In this document: piece by piece, positions 44,115-53,780 of the stretch
Numbering within the stretch: position 1 is the stretch's first letter
Layout of the letters: every line of letters begins with the position of its first letter
Source: Alcanivorax sp. DSM 26293
Lineage (GTDB): Bacteria; Pseudomonadota; Gammaproteobacteria; Pseudomonadales; Alcanivoracaceae
Assembly (NCBI RefSeq): GCF_900107995.1
Contig: NZ_FNUM01000012.1
Span: 22,224 to 86,223, forward strand
Reading direction: 5' to 3'
DNA: 64,000 nucleotides
The notes under the pieces: generated by a model
What the model was told of the DNA's origin: nothing
Seen by the model: the letters and a program-made list of their open reading frames with translations, nothing else
Databases searched by the model: none
Program-made: the position numbers and the translations under genes

Positions 44115-44180
44115 GAAGTCGCGAGGTAGGAGTCACGAGGAGCGAAAAGCTTTTCGAAACGCGTACCTCGCTTCTGATTT
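44115..44180. repeat. Inverted repeat of 7-base units, CGAG type, arms joined directly
   Basis: The left arm 44115-44150 (CGCGAGG TAGGAGT CACGAGG AGCGAAA) meets the right arm 44149-44180 at a central AAAAGCTTTT with no spacer. Both arms run in 7-base units ending in CGAG, as at 0.75, 2.4 and 53.8 kb. It separates two convergent genes. Confidence 0.82.
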
Positions 44181-44196
44181 CCGCCCTGGAACCATT

Positions 44197-46350
44197 TCAG
44201 GGCCGTGTGGCTTCCAGTGCCGTCAACAGCAGACGTTGGTAAAGGTGCGCCCGGATTCCGTGGGGATCCGACAGGGACATGCGTTCCAGCTCGGCAATAA
44301 AATCGCTTTCACTGCCCTCTTCGAACAACGCCTTGCGCCCCAGTTTCAGGTATTCCTTCTGGCTGACCTTTTCCTTCAGCCAGGTCAGCGCCTTGAGCAG
44401 CCGCTGCTCCACCGGGTTGAAGTCTGAACCCAGCGGGAACATCGGAAATGCCTTGTCCGCATGGCGCTCGGCAATCTCCTGCAGATGCTCCGGGTTGTTG
44501 CGCCGATAGGGTTCCGGGATCTGATAATCCTTACGCAGTTTGCCCGCGGCCTGGGCCTCTTCCATAAGATCAATCTGGAAGCGGCTGTCAGCCACATTGA
44601 GCATGGCCATGACCACTTCCTCATCGGTCTTGCCACGCAGATCCGCCACCCCGTATTCCGTCACCACCATATCGCGCAGATGGCGGGGAATGGTGTTGTG
44701 TCCGTAACGGAAGACCACATTACTCATGGCTTCGCCGGCCCGTTCACGCCAGGCTCGAACCATCAAAATTGAACGGGCACCCTCCAGTTCATGGGCCTGG
44801 CTGACAAAGTTGTACTGTCCGCCAACGCCACTGAGCACCCGGCCGTCTTCCACCTGATCGGCCACTGCCGCGCCAAGCAGAGTCACGGTAAAAGCGGTAT
44901 TCACAAAGCGGGCATCCTGGCGCTGCAGACGCTTGAGTGTTTCATCGCCGTAGAGATGATTAATGAAACTGATGTGGGTCATGTTGATGGCCGCACGACT
45001 GGCCGGGTCCAGCTCACGAAGGCGTTCATAGAACGCCTGGGGCCCCAGGAAAAAGCCGCCATGCATGACCACGCCACCAGCCAGCTCCTCGCCGAATACT
45101 GCCTTGAGGGCTTCCCGGGTAGCCCGGTCATCCAGGTCGTTGGCCACGCGGATATCATTGGGCAGCACCAGTTCGTCACCGTGCTTTTCGATATCACTTC
45201 GGAAAATACCGAACCGTTTCAGCTGACGGAGATGATCGTGATTGAGACGACGGCGGATAGCATCCTGTTCGCGCAAGGCATCCAGCAACGCCAGCCCGGG
45301 CTTGGCCGGGTTGTGCATTTCCAGCTGTTGCAGGGGCGCCCAGTCATACACCGGACGGCGGATGATGCCATCATCAATCAGCGTGAGCAGGCCATGGGTC
45401 ATCATCTCGCTGCAGCCATAGAGGCCTTCACGGAACACCCCCATGCCCCCTTCCCTGTCCACCAGCTGTTGATGGCTGTCAGGCAGGGACCATGCCTCGA
45501 GCAAGGAGCGGTAGAGCGCGTTATCCTGCTCGCGCAGGCGCAAATGATGGACCAGCGCGTCCCCCAGGGCACCAATGCCGATCTGCAGGGTACCGCCATC
45601 CTTCACCAGAGTACTGGCGTGAAGGCCGACAAAGTGGTCCTGGGTATTCACTGGCATATTCGGTGTGCTGAACAGGCGCGTGTGACCTTCGGGGTCATCC
45701 AGCAGGATATCCATGTCCGCCAACCAGTCGTCCACCCGGGCATCGTTTTCCATGAAGGGGAGATCCCGGTGCACTTGTCCCACGGAGACAATGGTCTCAC
45801 CGGCCTCCCGGCGCGCTTTGAGTAGAGGCATCAAATCCAGGGTCACTTCCGGATTACAGGAAAAGCTGTAGCGATCCGTGCCGTCTTCCTCCCGGTGCGC
45901 GAGCATCTGCGCCACCACATTGATTTGGCGTGCGTTGAGATCCCGGGCCACATGGGTGTAGTTACTGCTGATGTAATGCTGCTGGGCACTGTCGCTGCCC
46001 AGCATGCTGCCCGGCTGCACGAAGAACTCGAACACGCGGATATTGGCCGGCAACGCGCTGCGCTTCTGGGGTTTCAGGTAGGCCAACTCTTCATAGTCAC
46101 CGAACAGACGATCGGCGAAGGGGTTGAGAAAACGCTTCTCCAGATCACTGCCGGCAGCGGGCTTGCCCAGAGACAAGGCCGTATAAATATCCAGGGACAG
46201 GGAGGGGTCTTTTTCCACCCGGGCATAGAGGGCATTCACAAACCGGTTCGGCTTGCCCAGCCCCAGTGGCATGGCCAGGCGAATATCACCACCGGTCTGT
46301 TTGATCACATAATCCACAGCCTGTTCGGCATTCTGCATCCGCTCTGTCAC
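44197..46350 (-). CDS. Acetyl-CoA hydrolase/transferase family protein
   Basis: A 717-residue class I CoA-transferase-like protein, longer than the common 500-residue members. GTG at 46350 has AAGGAG 5 bases upstream. The C-terminal catalytic domain carries GVGGQYNFVSQAHE with the oxyanion-loop glycines; GHNTIPRHLRDMVVTEYGVADLRGKTDEE is also typical. The N-terminal half (QTGGDIRLAMPLGLGKPN) matches the hydrolase N-domain. It probably exchanges or hydrolyses acetyl- or short-chain acyl-CoA; the acceptor is unknown. It is followed by a repeat and preceded by an SMR pump gene 22 bases upstream. Confidence 0.88.
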   Translation of the reverse strand: MTERMQNAEQAVDYVIKQTGGDIRLAMPLGLGKPNRFVNALYARVEKDPSLSLDIYTALSLGKPAAGSDLEKRFLNPFADRLFGDYEELAYLKPQKRSALPANIRVFEFFVQPGSMLGSDSAQQHYISSNYTHVARDLNARQINVVAQMLAHREEDGTDRYSFSCNPEVTLDLMPLLKARREAGETIVSVGQVHRDLPFMENDARVDDWLADMDILLDDPEGHTRLFSTPNMPVNTQDHFVGLHASTLVKDGGTLQIGIGALGDALVHHLRLREQDNALYRSLLEAWSLPDSHQQLVDREGGMGVFREGLYGCSEMMTHGLLTLIDDGIIRRPVYDWAPLQQLEMHNPAKPGLALLDALREQDAIRRRLNHDHLRQLKRFGIFRSDIEKHGDELVLPNDIRVANDLDDRATREALKAVFGEELAGGVVMHGGFFLGPQAFYERLRELDPASRAAINMTHISFINHLYGDETLKRLQRQDARFVNTAFTVTLLGAAVADQVEDGRVLSGVGGQYNFVSQAHELEGARSILMVRAWRERAGEAMSNVVFRYGHNTIPRHLRDMVVTEYGVADLRGKTDEEVVMAMLNVADSRFQIDLMEEAQAAGKLRKDYQIPEPYRRNNPEHLQEIAERHADKAFPMFPLGSDFNPVEQRLLKALTWLKEKVSQKEYLKLGRKALFEEGSESDFIAELERMSLSDPHGIRAHLYQRLLLTALEATRP

Positions 46351-46372
46351 GGGAACTCCTTGTCACGTTGGT

Positions 46373-46702
46373 TCAGTGTCCGCTGGTCTGTGACACAAAC
46401 GTCACCAGCACCACGCCGACCACAATGAACGCCATCCCCACCACCGCAGGCAGGTCTGGCTGCTGACGGAAAAACAGCGCTCCCACCAGCGCAATCAATA
46501 CAATACCGACACCGGCCCACACCGCATAGGCTATGCCCATGGGAATGGTGCGCAAAGTCAACGATAGTGCATAGAAAGCAATGCTGTAGCCCACCAAGGT
46601 GACCACAGATGGCCATAGCCGTGAGAAGCCCTGGGAGGCGTTCAGTGCACTGGTCGCCACCACTTCAGCAAGGATGGCCACGGCAAGGAAAAGATAGCCC
46701 AT
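46373..46702 (-). CDS. SMR-family multidrug efflux protein (EmrE/SugE-like)
   Basis: A 109-residue protein with four transmembrane helices. The essential Glu is in FLAVAILAEVVATSALNAS (Glu13 region). AYAVWAGVGIVLIALVGALFFRQ is the canonical second and third helix block with the GVG motif. The start ATG at 46702 follows AGGACCAGAG. It sits between the CobW GTPase and the CoA transferase genes in the same direction, with short gaps, so it could be co-transcribed. Substrates are typically lipophilic cations or guanidinium; not resolvable here. Confidence 0.92.
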   Translation of the reverse strand: MGYLFLAVAILAEVVATSALNASQGFSRLWPSVVTLVGYSIAFYALSLTLRTIPMGIAYAVWAGVGIVLIALVGALFFRQQPDLPAVVGMAFIVVGVVLVTFVSQTSGH

Positions 46703-46710
46703 CTCTGGTC

Positions 46711-47709
46711 CTAGGAAAGCTGTGTCAACAAGGTTTCCCAGTGTGCCAGTTGTTGCTGCGCAAAGTCAGCCTGTGGATGGCGGACAATCAGTACCAGTCG
46801 GGTGACGGCATCCTCGTCAGGCCATTGCTTGAGCGGGGTCAACTCGGGTTCCTGCGCTTCCACCCACTGCACCAGCAGGGGTCCATCCAGGCCTTCCACG
46901 CATAGCAGGCCCTTTACCCGGATCAGGCTATCGCCGCATTGCCTGGCGAGTTGCTTCAAGGCCGCCTGCCAGAGCGGCCATGACAGCCCTCCCTCCCAAC
47001 GCAGGGAGGCGCTGTACAGCTGGTGACGGGATGGCTGAGTCTGCAGATGGTGTGTTGACAGCAGAGAGCCTCCCGGTGCAACCAGCGCAAAACTGCCCGT
47101 CACGCGGCAGCGGCGGGTAAAGGACTGTTCCAGCAGGTCCACCGGTGCCGGTTCCGGATAAATATGGGCAGTGGGATTAAGCGCTGTCAGTTGCGCCTGC
47201 AAAGCCGCCAGGGCTTCCGGTTCACACTGTGCTGTCTTCGACAGCAGCAAGGCATCGGCGGCATGAATCTGTTCCAGCCACTCCGGATGACGTTCCAGGC
47301 TGCGAGTCCCGGCCAGCGCATCCACTACCGTCAATACCGACTGGCAGAAGAAGCGTTTCTGCAACCAGGGGTCCTGTTCCAGCGGGGCGGTGACACCAAA
47401 GGGATCAGCGGCTCCGGTGGTTTCCAGCACCAGGGTGGAAAACGGCGGCAGCTCACCGTTTTTGCGGGCCATGAAAAGGTTGCGCAGGGTGCTCGACAGG
47501 GTTCCCTGTATCACACAGCACAGGCAGCCACCGGACAGCAGGGTCACCGGCACGCGGCTCTCGCCGGTGAGATGCTGGTCGATACCGATATCGCCAAGCT
47601 CATTGATGATTACCGCCAGATCCTGACGCTCTCTGAGCCAGCGGTTGAGCAGCGTGGTCTTGCCGCTGCCCAGAAAGCCGCTCAGGACAACAACCGGCAA
47701 GCGGTCCAT
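46711..47709 (-). CDS. CobW/COG0523 family GTPase (metal chaperone)
   Basis: A 332-residue GTPase. Walker A GFLGSGKTTLLNRWL is near residues 11-25. The metal-binding CxCC motif is GGCLCCVIQG near 60-69, followed by the Walker B segment LVLETTGAADP. A C-terminal CobW_C domain follows (GSFALVAPGGSLL, LRWEGGLSWPLW). ATG at 47709 is preferred over TTG one codon earlier. It follows pyrC with 3 bases between. COG0523 proteins deliver zinc or cobalt to client enzymes; dihydroorotase is a zinc enzyme, so pyrC as neighbour may be meaningful. Confidence 0.9.
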   Translation of the reverse strand: MDRLPVVVLSGFLGSGKTTLLNRWLRERQDLAVIINELGDIGIDQHLTGESRVPVTLLSGGCLCCVIQGTLSSTLRNLFMARKNGELPPFSTLVLETTGAADPFGVTAPLEQDPWLQKRFFCQSVLTVVDALAGTRSLERHPEWLEQIHAADALLLSKTAQCEPEALAALQAQLTALNPTAHIYPEPAPVDLLEQSFTRRCRVTGSFALVAPGGSLLSTHHLQTQPSRHQLYSASLRWEGGLSWPLWQAALKQLARQCGDSLIRVKGLLCVEGLDGPLLVQWVEAQEPELTPLKQWPDEDAVTRLVLIVRHPQADFAQQQLAHWETLLTQLS

Positions 47710-47712
47710 CAA

Positions 47713-48747
47713 TCAGGCCAGGGACCAGGGCAATTGCTGGCCGGCGTAGAACGGCACCATGGCCTCGCCGGCCGCATCAATCACCTCCGGCACGGACCAG
47801 GGCTTGCGCACCAGGGTCACGGTGTCGGTATGGCGGGGCAGCCGGTAGAAATCTGCGCCGAAGTGGCTGGCAAAGCCTTCCAGTTTGTCCAGGGCGTTAT
47901 ACTGTTCAAGAAAGCTGGCATACAGGGGTAACGCCGCCCGGGCGGAATAACAGCCGGCGCAGCCGCAGGCCGCCTCTTTCTTGTTGCGTGGATGCGGGGC
48001 GGAATCCGTACCCAGGAAAAAACGGTCATGCCCTTCCAGCACCGCCTGCTGGATGCTCTGCTGATGCTGGCGCCGCTTGAGAATCGGCAGGCAGTAGTTA
48101 TGCGGGCGCACCCCGCCCACCAGCAAATCGTTCCGGTTCATCAGCAGGTGCTGTGGCGTCACGGTGGCGGCGGTCAGCTCGTTGGCCTCACGCACAAAGT
48201 TAACCCCCTCTGACGTAGTCACATGCTCAAAGACAATGCGCAAACCGGGAAACTGGCGACGGATATCATTGAGGTAACGGTCAATAAAGACTTTTTCCCG
48301 GTCAAAGATATCAATGTCCGCATCAGTGACTTCACCATGAACCAGCAGCGGCACATCGTGTTTTTCCATGGCCGCATACAGATGGGTAATCTTGCCCGGG
48401 TCGGTCACCCCGCTATCGGAATTGGTGGTAGCCCCTGCCGGGTATAGCTTGAAGGCATGCACGAAGTCACTCTTCGCGGCCCGCTCCACCTCTTCCACCG
48501 GCGTAGTATCGGTCAGGTACAACACCATCAGTGGCTCAAACGTCACTCCCGCCGGCACCTGGGCGAGAATCCGCTGCCGGTATTCATCCGCTTGCGCCAC
48601 GGTATTCACCGGTGGCGTCAGGTTGGGCATGACAATGGCACGGCCAAACACGTTCGCCGTGGCTGGCACCGTCTCAGCGAGCAGATCGCCGTCGCGGAAA
48701 TGCAGATGCCAGTCGTCGGGGCGGGCGATGGTCAGGGTGTCAGTCAT
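47713..48747 (-). CDS. pyrC: Dihydroorotase, homodimeric type
   Basis: The pyrimidine pathway enzyme that cyclises carbamoyl aspartate, 344 residues. The HxH metal site is in RPDDWHLHFRDGDLL (residues 9-23). The carboxylated Lys position is in AFKLYPAGATTNSDSGV, then PLLVHGE with His, FEHVTT with His, and LGTDSAPHPRNKKEAACGCAG with the catalytic Asp. Length and motifs fit the E. coli-type PyrC (class II). It is transcribed ahead of the CobW GTPase. Confidence 0.96.
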   Translation of the reverse strand: MTDTLTIARPDDWHLHFRDGDLLAETVPATANVFGRAIVMPNLTPPVNTVAQADEYRQRILAQVPAGVTFEPLMVLYLTDTTPVEEVERAAKSDFVHAFKLYPAGATTNSDSGVTDPGKITHLYAAMEKHDVPLLVHGEVTDADIDIFDREKVFIDRYLNDIRRQFPGLRIVFEHVTTSEGVNFVREANELTAATVTPQHLLMNRNDLLVGGVRPHNYCLPILKRRQHQQSIQQAVLEGHDRFFLGTDSAPHPRNKKEAACGCAGCYSARAALPLYASFLEQYNALDKLEGFASHFGADFYRLPRHTDTVTLVRKPWSVPEVIDAAGEAMVPFYAGQQLPWSLA

Positions 48748-48943
48748 GGCGTCACCTTGGGTCGATGTTTTTCGGGGCGCATAGTGTAGCGTAACTGGGA
48801 GGGCGCGCGGGTTGAAAATGTTTGCTCGTGACTATGAGCGGATCTCGTTAGCGCCTTTTTTGCAGGAACCCGCCTGCAGGCGAAATCAGTGAGGCGTCAT
48901 AAACAACCAAAAGAGGAGCTTGCAGGGCAGCGCTGTGCCAACT

Positions 48944-48976
48944 GGAGGGCTTCGCCTTGCAAGCAAGGCTCCAACG
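48944..48976. repeat. GTTGGAGCC-type half repeat
   Basis: The minus-strand sequence GTTGGAGCCTTGCTTGCAAG is at 48956-48975. The partner to the left is weak (GGAGCTTGC near 48915). It sits between pyrC and the tRNA terminator. Confidence 0.65.
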
Positions 48977-48980
48977 AAAA

Positions 48981-49005
48981 ACGCCCCGCAGTGCGGGGCG
49001 TTTTT
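48981..49005. terminator. Terminator of the csrA-tRNA-Ser transcript (symmetrical)
   Basis: ACGCCCCGCA/TGCGGGGCGT is a near-perfect stem followed by T-runs on both strands. It lies 8 bases beyond the tRNA 3' end on the minus strand and could also serve plus-strand transcripts. Confidence 0.9.
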
Positions 49006-49012
49006 GGATATA

Positions 49013-49102
49013 TGGCGGAGAGGGCGGGATTCGAACCCGCGATACGGTAACCCGTATGGTTCCTTAGCAGGGAACTGGTTTCAGCCACTCACCCACCTCT
49101 CC
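49013..49102 (-). tRNA. tRNA-Ser(GCU)
   Basis: On the minus strand the acceptor GGAGAGG (5' end 49102) pairs with CCTCTCC before the encoded GCCA tail (3' end 49013). The anticodon loop CTGCTAA gives anticodon GCT. The variable arm is long, as expected for serine, and the T loop GTTCGAATC is present. It reads codons AGC and AGU. The gene sits downstream of csrA, as in many gammaproteobacteria, and is followed by a strong terminator. Confidence 0.97.
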
Positions 49103-49205
49103 GGAATGCGGTCATATTGTCAGTCTGGAATGAGGGCTCTTGCCGGCCTGTTTCCAAACTCGCCGCGCATCATAACGATTTTGCGGAGAAAATACAGCCC
49201 AAAAA

Positions 49206-49394
49206 TCAGGCAGACTCACCGTCTGGTGATTTTTCGTGCTGTATACGCTGGTAGATTTCTTCCCGATGCACGGCAACCTCTTTCGGCGCGTTCACACCGA
49301 TGCGAACCTGGTTACCTTTTACACCCAGAACAGTCACGGTGACTTCATCACCTACCATCAGGGTCTCACCAACTCGACGCGTAAGAATTAACAT
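49206..49394 (-). CDS. csrA: Carbon storage regulator CsrA (RsmA)
   Basis: An RNA-binding global regulator of 62 residues. [51 protein letters not shown] has the RNA-contacting Leu4, Arg7 and Arg44 regions. It binds GGA motifs in leaders and blocks or protects mRNAs. The gene follows lysC across a 387-base leader and precedes tRNA-Ser. The mRNA near the ribosome site has three GGA triplets, suggesting self-control. Confidence 0.98.
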   Translation of the reverse strand: MLILTRRVGETLMVGDEVTVTVLGVKGNQVRIGVNAPKEVAVHREEIYQRIQHEKSPDGESA

Positions 49395-49781
49395 AATGAT
49401 CCCTCCTGGGGTCCTTCAATTTCCGTGAGCGCATGCCGTACCCGGGGCTCGCGGGTTGTCGTCCGTGACGACTCCTTGGTGCGGGACCATTTACCCACCC
49501 CTGGTACGGGGGCGGTAGTATGCCTGAAGCGTATTTGTAAGTCTCGCCGTGAAGGGGGGCGAGACCAACCGGTCGTCGCCCCGTACCTACCTGGCAGTAT
49601 GTGGCTGAGCCCTGCCTTCAGCCTGAAGCTGAGCTGTGGTTTCAGCGTGGATGCATGGCGCAAGAATTTGTTGTCACAGGGCATTTTCTGAGGAAGCGCC
49701 GTATCAGGGAATACGGCCGACTGAAGAAAATGTTCTGTGGCGGCAAAGGCTCGTGCCAGGCACCACGATGAAGCTACGGGC
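49395..49781 (-). other. Long structured leader between lysC and csrA
   Basis: This 387-base stretch has no supported gene. Within it an outer stem GGTACGGGG (49503-49511) with CCCCGTACC (49579-49587) encloses a hairpin GTCTCGCC (49541-49548) with GGCGAGAC (49558-49565), both perfectly complementary. The csrA promoter and regulatory signals probably lie in this region. No known riboswitch fold was recognised. Confidence 0.55.
49399..49416 (-). promoter_or_regulatory. GGA motifs over the csrA ribosome site, possible CsrA autoregulatory target
   Basis: The mRNA reads AAGGACCCCAGGAGGGAUC just before AUUAUG. Three GGA triplets fall within 18 bases, one being the Shine-Dalgarno. This matches the CsrA target logic (ARGGA near the ribosome site) known from E. 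coli csrA. Confidence 0.5.
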
Positions 49782-51008
49782 TCAGCTTGAAGGCTGATCC
49801 AGCTCGAACGCGGAGTGCAGAGCACGCACCGCCAGCTCCAGATATTTCTCGGCCATGACCACCGACACCTTGATTTCCGAGGTGGAGATCATCTCGATGT
49901 TGACCCCCTCCTTGGCCAGGGCTTCAAACATCTTGGATGCCACGCCGGCGTGGGAACGCATGCCCACACCCACCAGGGACACCTTGGCGATCTTGTCGTC
50001 ACCAATGATTTCCGGGTTACCCAGCTCCTCAGAAGCCTTGCGCAGGGCTTCCTGGGCACGGGCAAAGTCATTGCGGTGCACCGTAAAGGTAAAGTCGGCG
50101 GCGCCGTCCTTGCCCACGTTCTGCACGATCATGTCTACTTCGATGTTCTCTGCACTCACCGGGCCGAGGATCTTGTAGGCAATGCCCGGAGTATCCGGGG
50201 CGCCACGCACGATGATTTTGGCTTCATCACGGGTAAAGGCAATTCCGGAGATTACCGGCTTTTCCATATCAACCTCGTCGTCGACGGTAATGAGAGTTCC
50301 AGGACCATCCTGGAAACTGGACAAGACACGCAGCGGCACATTGTATTTGCCGGCGAATTCCACGGAGCGAATCTGCAGGACCTTGGAGCCCTGGCTGGCC
50401 ATTTCCAGCATTTCCTCGAAGGTAATGCTGTCCAGGCGACGGGCGTTATCCACCACACGGGGATCGGTCGTGTAGACGCCATCCACATCGGTGTAGATCT
50501 GACACTCGTCGGCCTTCAGGGCCGCGGCCAGCGCCACGGCGGTGGTGTCGGAACCACCACGGCCGAGGGTGGTAATGTTGCCGTCCGCATCAACACCCTG
50601 GAAACCGGCCACGACCACCACACTGCCGCCATTCAGATCGGCACGCACTTTCTTGTCGTCAATCTCTTCGATACGGGCCTTGGAGTAGACACTGTCGGTG
50701 CGCAGGGGAATCTGGCTACCCGTGTAGGAGCGGGCATTGATGCCCAGCTTCTGCAGCGCCATGGACAGCAGGGCAATAGTGACCTGCTCGCCGGTGGAAA
50801 CCAGCACATCCATTTCACGCGGTGAAGGGTTATCGCTGACGCCTTTGGCCAGCTCGATCAGGCGATTGGTTTCGCCGCTCATGGCGGAAACCACCACGAC
50901 CACCTGGTCGCCCCGTTTATGGAAACCTGCCACCTTCTCGGCGACGGCTTGAATGCGTTCGACCGTACCCACTGAGGTACCGCCGTATTTCTGCACTATA
51001 AGGGCCAT
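49782..51008 (-). CDS. lysC: Aspartokinase
   Basis: Phosphorylates aspartate, the first step to lysine, threonine and methionine; 408 residues. The kinase motif KYGGTSVG is at residues 7-14, then [14 protein letters not shown], and the [16 protein letters not shown] active-site block near 150-165. Two ACT domains form the C-terminal regulatory half ([18 protein letters not shown], and [19 protein letters not shown]). The single-chain pattern matches Pseudomonas-type enzymes. It follows alaS by 93 bases. Confidence 0.96.
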   Translation of the reverse strand: MALIVQKYGGTSVGTVERIQAVAEKVAGFHKRGDQVVVVVSAMSGETNRLIELAKGVSDNPSPREMDVLVSTGEQVTIALLSMALQKLGINARSYTGSQIPLRTDSVYSKARIEEIDDKKVRADLNGGSVVVVAGFQGVDADGNITTLGRGGSDTTAVALAAALKADECQIYTDVDGVYTTDPRVVDNARRLDSITFEEMLEMASQGSKVLQIRSVEFAGKYNVPLRVLSSFQDGPGTLITVDDEVDMEKPVISGIAFTRDEAKIIVRGAPDTPGIAYKILGPVSAENIEVDMIVQNVGKDGAADFTFTVHRNDFARAQEALRKASEELGNPEIIGDDKIAKVSLVGVGMRSHAGVASKMFEALAKEGVNIEMISTSEIKVSVVMAEKYLELAVRALHSAFELDQPSS

Positions 51009-51101
51009 AAAGTCGCTTTATCTGCAAAAAAGAGCGCGTAACCTTAGCAGAAACGCGCCCGGATTTCATGTTGAGGGCTGAGTCGCGGTCTTGACCGCAG
51101 C

Positions 51102-53702
51102 TTACGCCCCCTGCTCAGACACCCAGTTTTTCACGCTTTCCAGGGCCGCCGGCAAGGCGGCGGGATTGTTGCCCCCGCCCTGGGCCATGTCCGGGCGGCC
51201 ACCGCCGCGACCGTCCACCTGCTCGGCCACATGCTTGAGCAGATCACCGGCCTTGAACCGGTCGGTGAGATCCTTGGTGACACCCGCCACCAGAGCCACT
51301 TTATCGCCATCCACGGCAGACAGCAGGATAATCGCCGAGCCCAGCTTGTCTTTCAGCTTGTCCATGGTGACCCGCAGGGTCTTTCCATCGGCACCGTCCA
51401 GCTGGGTCGCCAATACCTTCACACCGGCGATTTCCTGCACCTCATCGGTGAGGTCGCTGCCGGCGCCACTGGCCAGCTTCTGCTTGAGACGCTCGATTTC
51501 CTTTTCCAGCTCGCGCACTTTCTGCGCCTGGTTGCGCACCCGCTCGGCGGCGTTGTCCGGTGTGCTTTTCACCGTGGCCGCGATCTCACTGAGCGCCTGC
51601 TCCTGCTGACGCATCACGCTCAGGGCATGCTCACCGGTAACCGCTTCGATACGGCGCACACCGGCAGCGGCGGACGCTTCCAGGGTAATCCGGAACAGGC
51701 CGATATCGCCGGTACGACTCACGTGGGTTCCGCCACACAGCTCCTTGGAGAAACCGTCGCTGCCCATGCTGAGCACGCGCACCTGATCATCATATTTCTC
51801 ACCGAACAGGGCCATGGCACCGGCTTCCCGGGCGGCATCAATATCCATCAATTCGGTAGTCACCGGGGTGTTGCCCAGAATCTGGCGGTTCACCAGAATC
51901 TCGATCTGTTCGCGCTGGGCGTCACTGACGGCTTCGCCATGGGAAAAGTCAAAGCGCAGATAGTCAGCAGCCACCAGGGAGCCCTTCTGCTGCACATGCT
52001 CCCCCAATACTTCGCGCAAAGCGGCGTGCATCAGGTGAGTGGCAGAGTGATTGCGCATGATGGCGCGACGACGCTCCACATCCACGTAGGCAGACACTTT
52101 GTCGCCCACCTTCAGGCTGCCGCTTTCCACCTTGCCCAGATGCACATGGGCCGCCTGACGCTTCTTGGTATCGGACACCGCGAAACGGTTGTCGCCCTGC
52201 ACCAGGAAACCACTGTCGCCCACCTGGCCGCCAGACTCCGCATAAAACGGCGTGCTGGCCAGCACCACCATGCCTTCTTCACCCGCCTGCAAGGCATCGA
52301 CTGCTTCGCCGTCCTTGAAAAGGCCAACGATCGCGTCGTCATCCGCCAGTTTCTCGTAGCCGGAAAACGCGGTCACCGCCTCAATGTTGAGTCGGTCGCT
52401 GTAATCATTGGCAAAGCTGCCAGCACCACGGGCCCGCTCACGCTGGGCTTCCATGGCTTTTTCAAAGCCGTCCATGTCCACGGTCAAGTCACGCTCGCGG
52501 GCCACGTCGGCGGTGAGATCCGGCGGGAAGCCATGGGTGTCATAGAGAGTAAACAGCACCTGGCCGGGCAGTTCCTTGCCGTCCAGCTCGCCGATAGCCG
52601 CTTCCAGTACCTTCATGCCGGCGGCCAGGGTGCGACCGAACTGCTCTTCTTCCGCCAGCAGCGCCTTCTCGATACGAGCCTGTTCGCGGACCAGCTCCGG
52701 GTAGGCCTCGCCCATCTGTTCGACCAATGCGCCCACCAGGGTGGAAAAGAACGGCTTGTCCTGGCCCAGCTTGTGGCCATGACGCAGGGCACGACGGATG
52801 ATGCGACGTAGCACATAGCCACGACCTTCGTTGGACGGAATGACGCCATCGCAGATCAGGAAGCTGGCCGAACGGATATGGTCAGCGATCACCCGCAGGG
52901 ATTTCTCTTCCATATCCTGGCAGCCAGTGGCCTTTGCCGCCGCCTGCAGCAGGGCCTGGAACAGATCGATCTCGTAATTGGAATGCACACCCTGCAGCAC
53001 CGCGGCGATGCGCTCCAGGCCCATGCCGGTATCCACGCTGGGCTTGGGCAGGGGTTTCAGCTCACCGTCTTCCTGACGGTCGTACTGCATGAACACCAGA
53101 TTCCAGATTTCGATGTAACGATCCAGATCGTCATTCTCGGAACCCGGCGGGCCACCGGGCACATCCGCCCCGTGGTCATAGAAAATTTCCGAGCACGGAC
53201 CGCACGGACCAGTGTCGCCCATCTGCCAGAAGTTGTCTTCGTCCAGACGCGAGAAGCGCTCGGCGCTGACGCCCATTTCCTTCAGCCAGATATCCGCCGC
53301 CTCATCGTCGGACACATGCACGGTGACCCAAAGTCGGTCTTCCGGCAGGCCCAGGGTGCCGGTGAGGAATTCCCAGGCGAACTTGATGGCTTCGCGCTTG
53401 AAGTAGTCGCCGAAACTGAAGTTGCCCAGCATCTCGAAGAAGGTGTGATGCCGCGCCGTGTAACCCACGTTCTCCAGATCGTTGTGCTTGCCCCCGGCAC
53501 GGACACAGCGCTGGGAGCTGGTGGCACGGGTGTAATCCCGGGACTCACGGCCCAGAAACACATCCTTGAACTGGTTCATCCCCGCGTTGGTAAACAGCAG
53601 GGTGGGATCGTTATGGGGCACCAGCGAGGAGGACGGCACCTTGGCGTGCCCCTGGCTGGCGAAGTAGTCCAGGAAGGCCTGGCGTAGTTCAGCACTCTTC
53701 AT
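51102..53702 (-). CDS. alaS: Alanine-tRNA ligase
   Basis: An 866-residue class II aminoacyl-tRNA synthetase. The N-terminus [44 protein letters not shown] is diagnostic. The editing domain has [11 protein letters not shown] (zinc-binding HxxxH) and [19 protein letters not shown]. The C-terminal coiled-coil and DHHA1 domain end at [16 protein letters not shown]. Ahead of the ATG on the minus strand the sequence is pyrimidine-rich (TTTCTCCT), with no evident Shine-Dalgarno; this is odd for such a gene. Confidence 0.97.
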   Translation of the reverse strand: MKSAELRQAFLDYFASQGHAKVPSSSLVPHNDPTLLFTNAGMNQFKDVFLGRESRDYTRATSSQRCVRAGGKHNDLENVGYTARHHTFFEMLGNFSFGDYFKREAIKFAWEFLTGTLGLPEDRLWVTVHVSDDEAADIWLKEMGVSAERFSRLDEDNFWQMGDTGPCGPCSEIFYDHGADVPGGPPGSENDDLDRYIEIWNLVFMQYDRQEDGELKPLPKPSVDTGMGLERIAAVLQGVHSNYEIDLFQALLQAAAKATGCQDMEEKSLRVIADHIRSASFLICDGVIPSNEGRGYVLRRIIRRALRHGHKLGQDKPFFSTLVGALVEQMGEAYPELVREQARIEKALLAEEEQFGRTLAAGMKVLEAAIGELDGKELPGQVLFTLYDTHGFPPDLTADVARERDLTVDMDGFEKAMEAQRERARGAGSFANDYSDRLNIEAVTAFSGYEKLADDDAIVGLFKDGEAVDALQAGEEGMVVLASTPFYAESGGQVGDSGFLVQGDNRFAVSDTKKRQAAHVHLGKVESGSLKVGDKVSAYVDVERRRAIMRNHSATHLMHAALREVLGEHVQQKGSLVAADYLRFDFSHGEAVSDAQREQIEILVNRQILGNTPVTTELMDIDAAREAGAMALFGEKYDDQVRVLSMGSDGFSKELCGGTHVSRTGDIGLFRITLEASAAAGVRRIEAVTGEHALSVMRQQEQALSEIAATVKSTPDNAAERVRNQAQKVRELEKEIERLKQKLASGAGSDLTDEVQEIAGVKVLATQLDGADGKTLRVTMDKLKDKLGSAIILLSAVDGDKVALVAGVTKDLTDRFKAGDLLKHVAEQVDGRGGGRPDMAQGGGNNPAALPAALESVKNWVSEQGA

Positions 53703-53780
53703 AGGAGAAATATTATCGGCTGGCTAACAGAGAGCGCCGAGTATACCGCCCCCAAGGCCCGGTTGCGATGGGAAGAAGAC

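Noticed and set aside
49395..49781. Lysine riboswitch
   Set aside because: It lies downstream of lysC, not upstream, and the lysine-riboswitch core was not recognised; the upstream lysC region is only 93 bases.
49388..49825. A 145-codon frame covering the lysC-csrA leader
   Set aside because: It starts within lysC in another frame, lacks a ribosome site, and its residues are low-complexity and unlike any family I know. The region is better read as leader RNA.
51231..52811. A 526-codon open frame opposite alaS
   Set aside because: It is antisense to a certain gene and arises from GC-rich codon bias; the protein shows no domain and no ribosome site.
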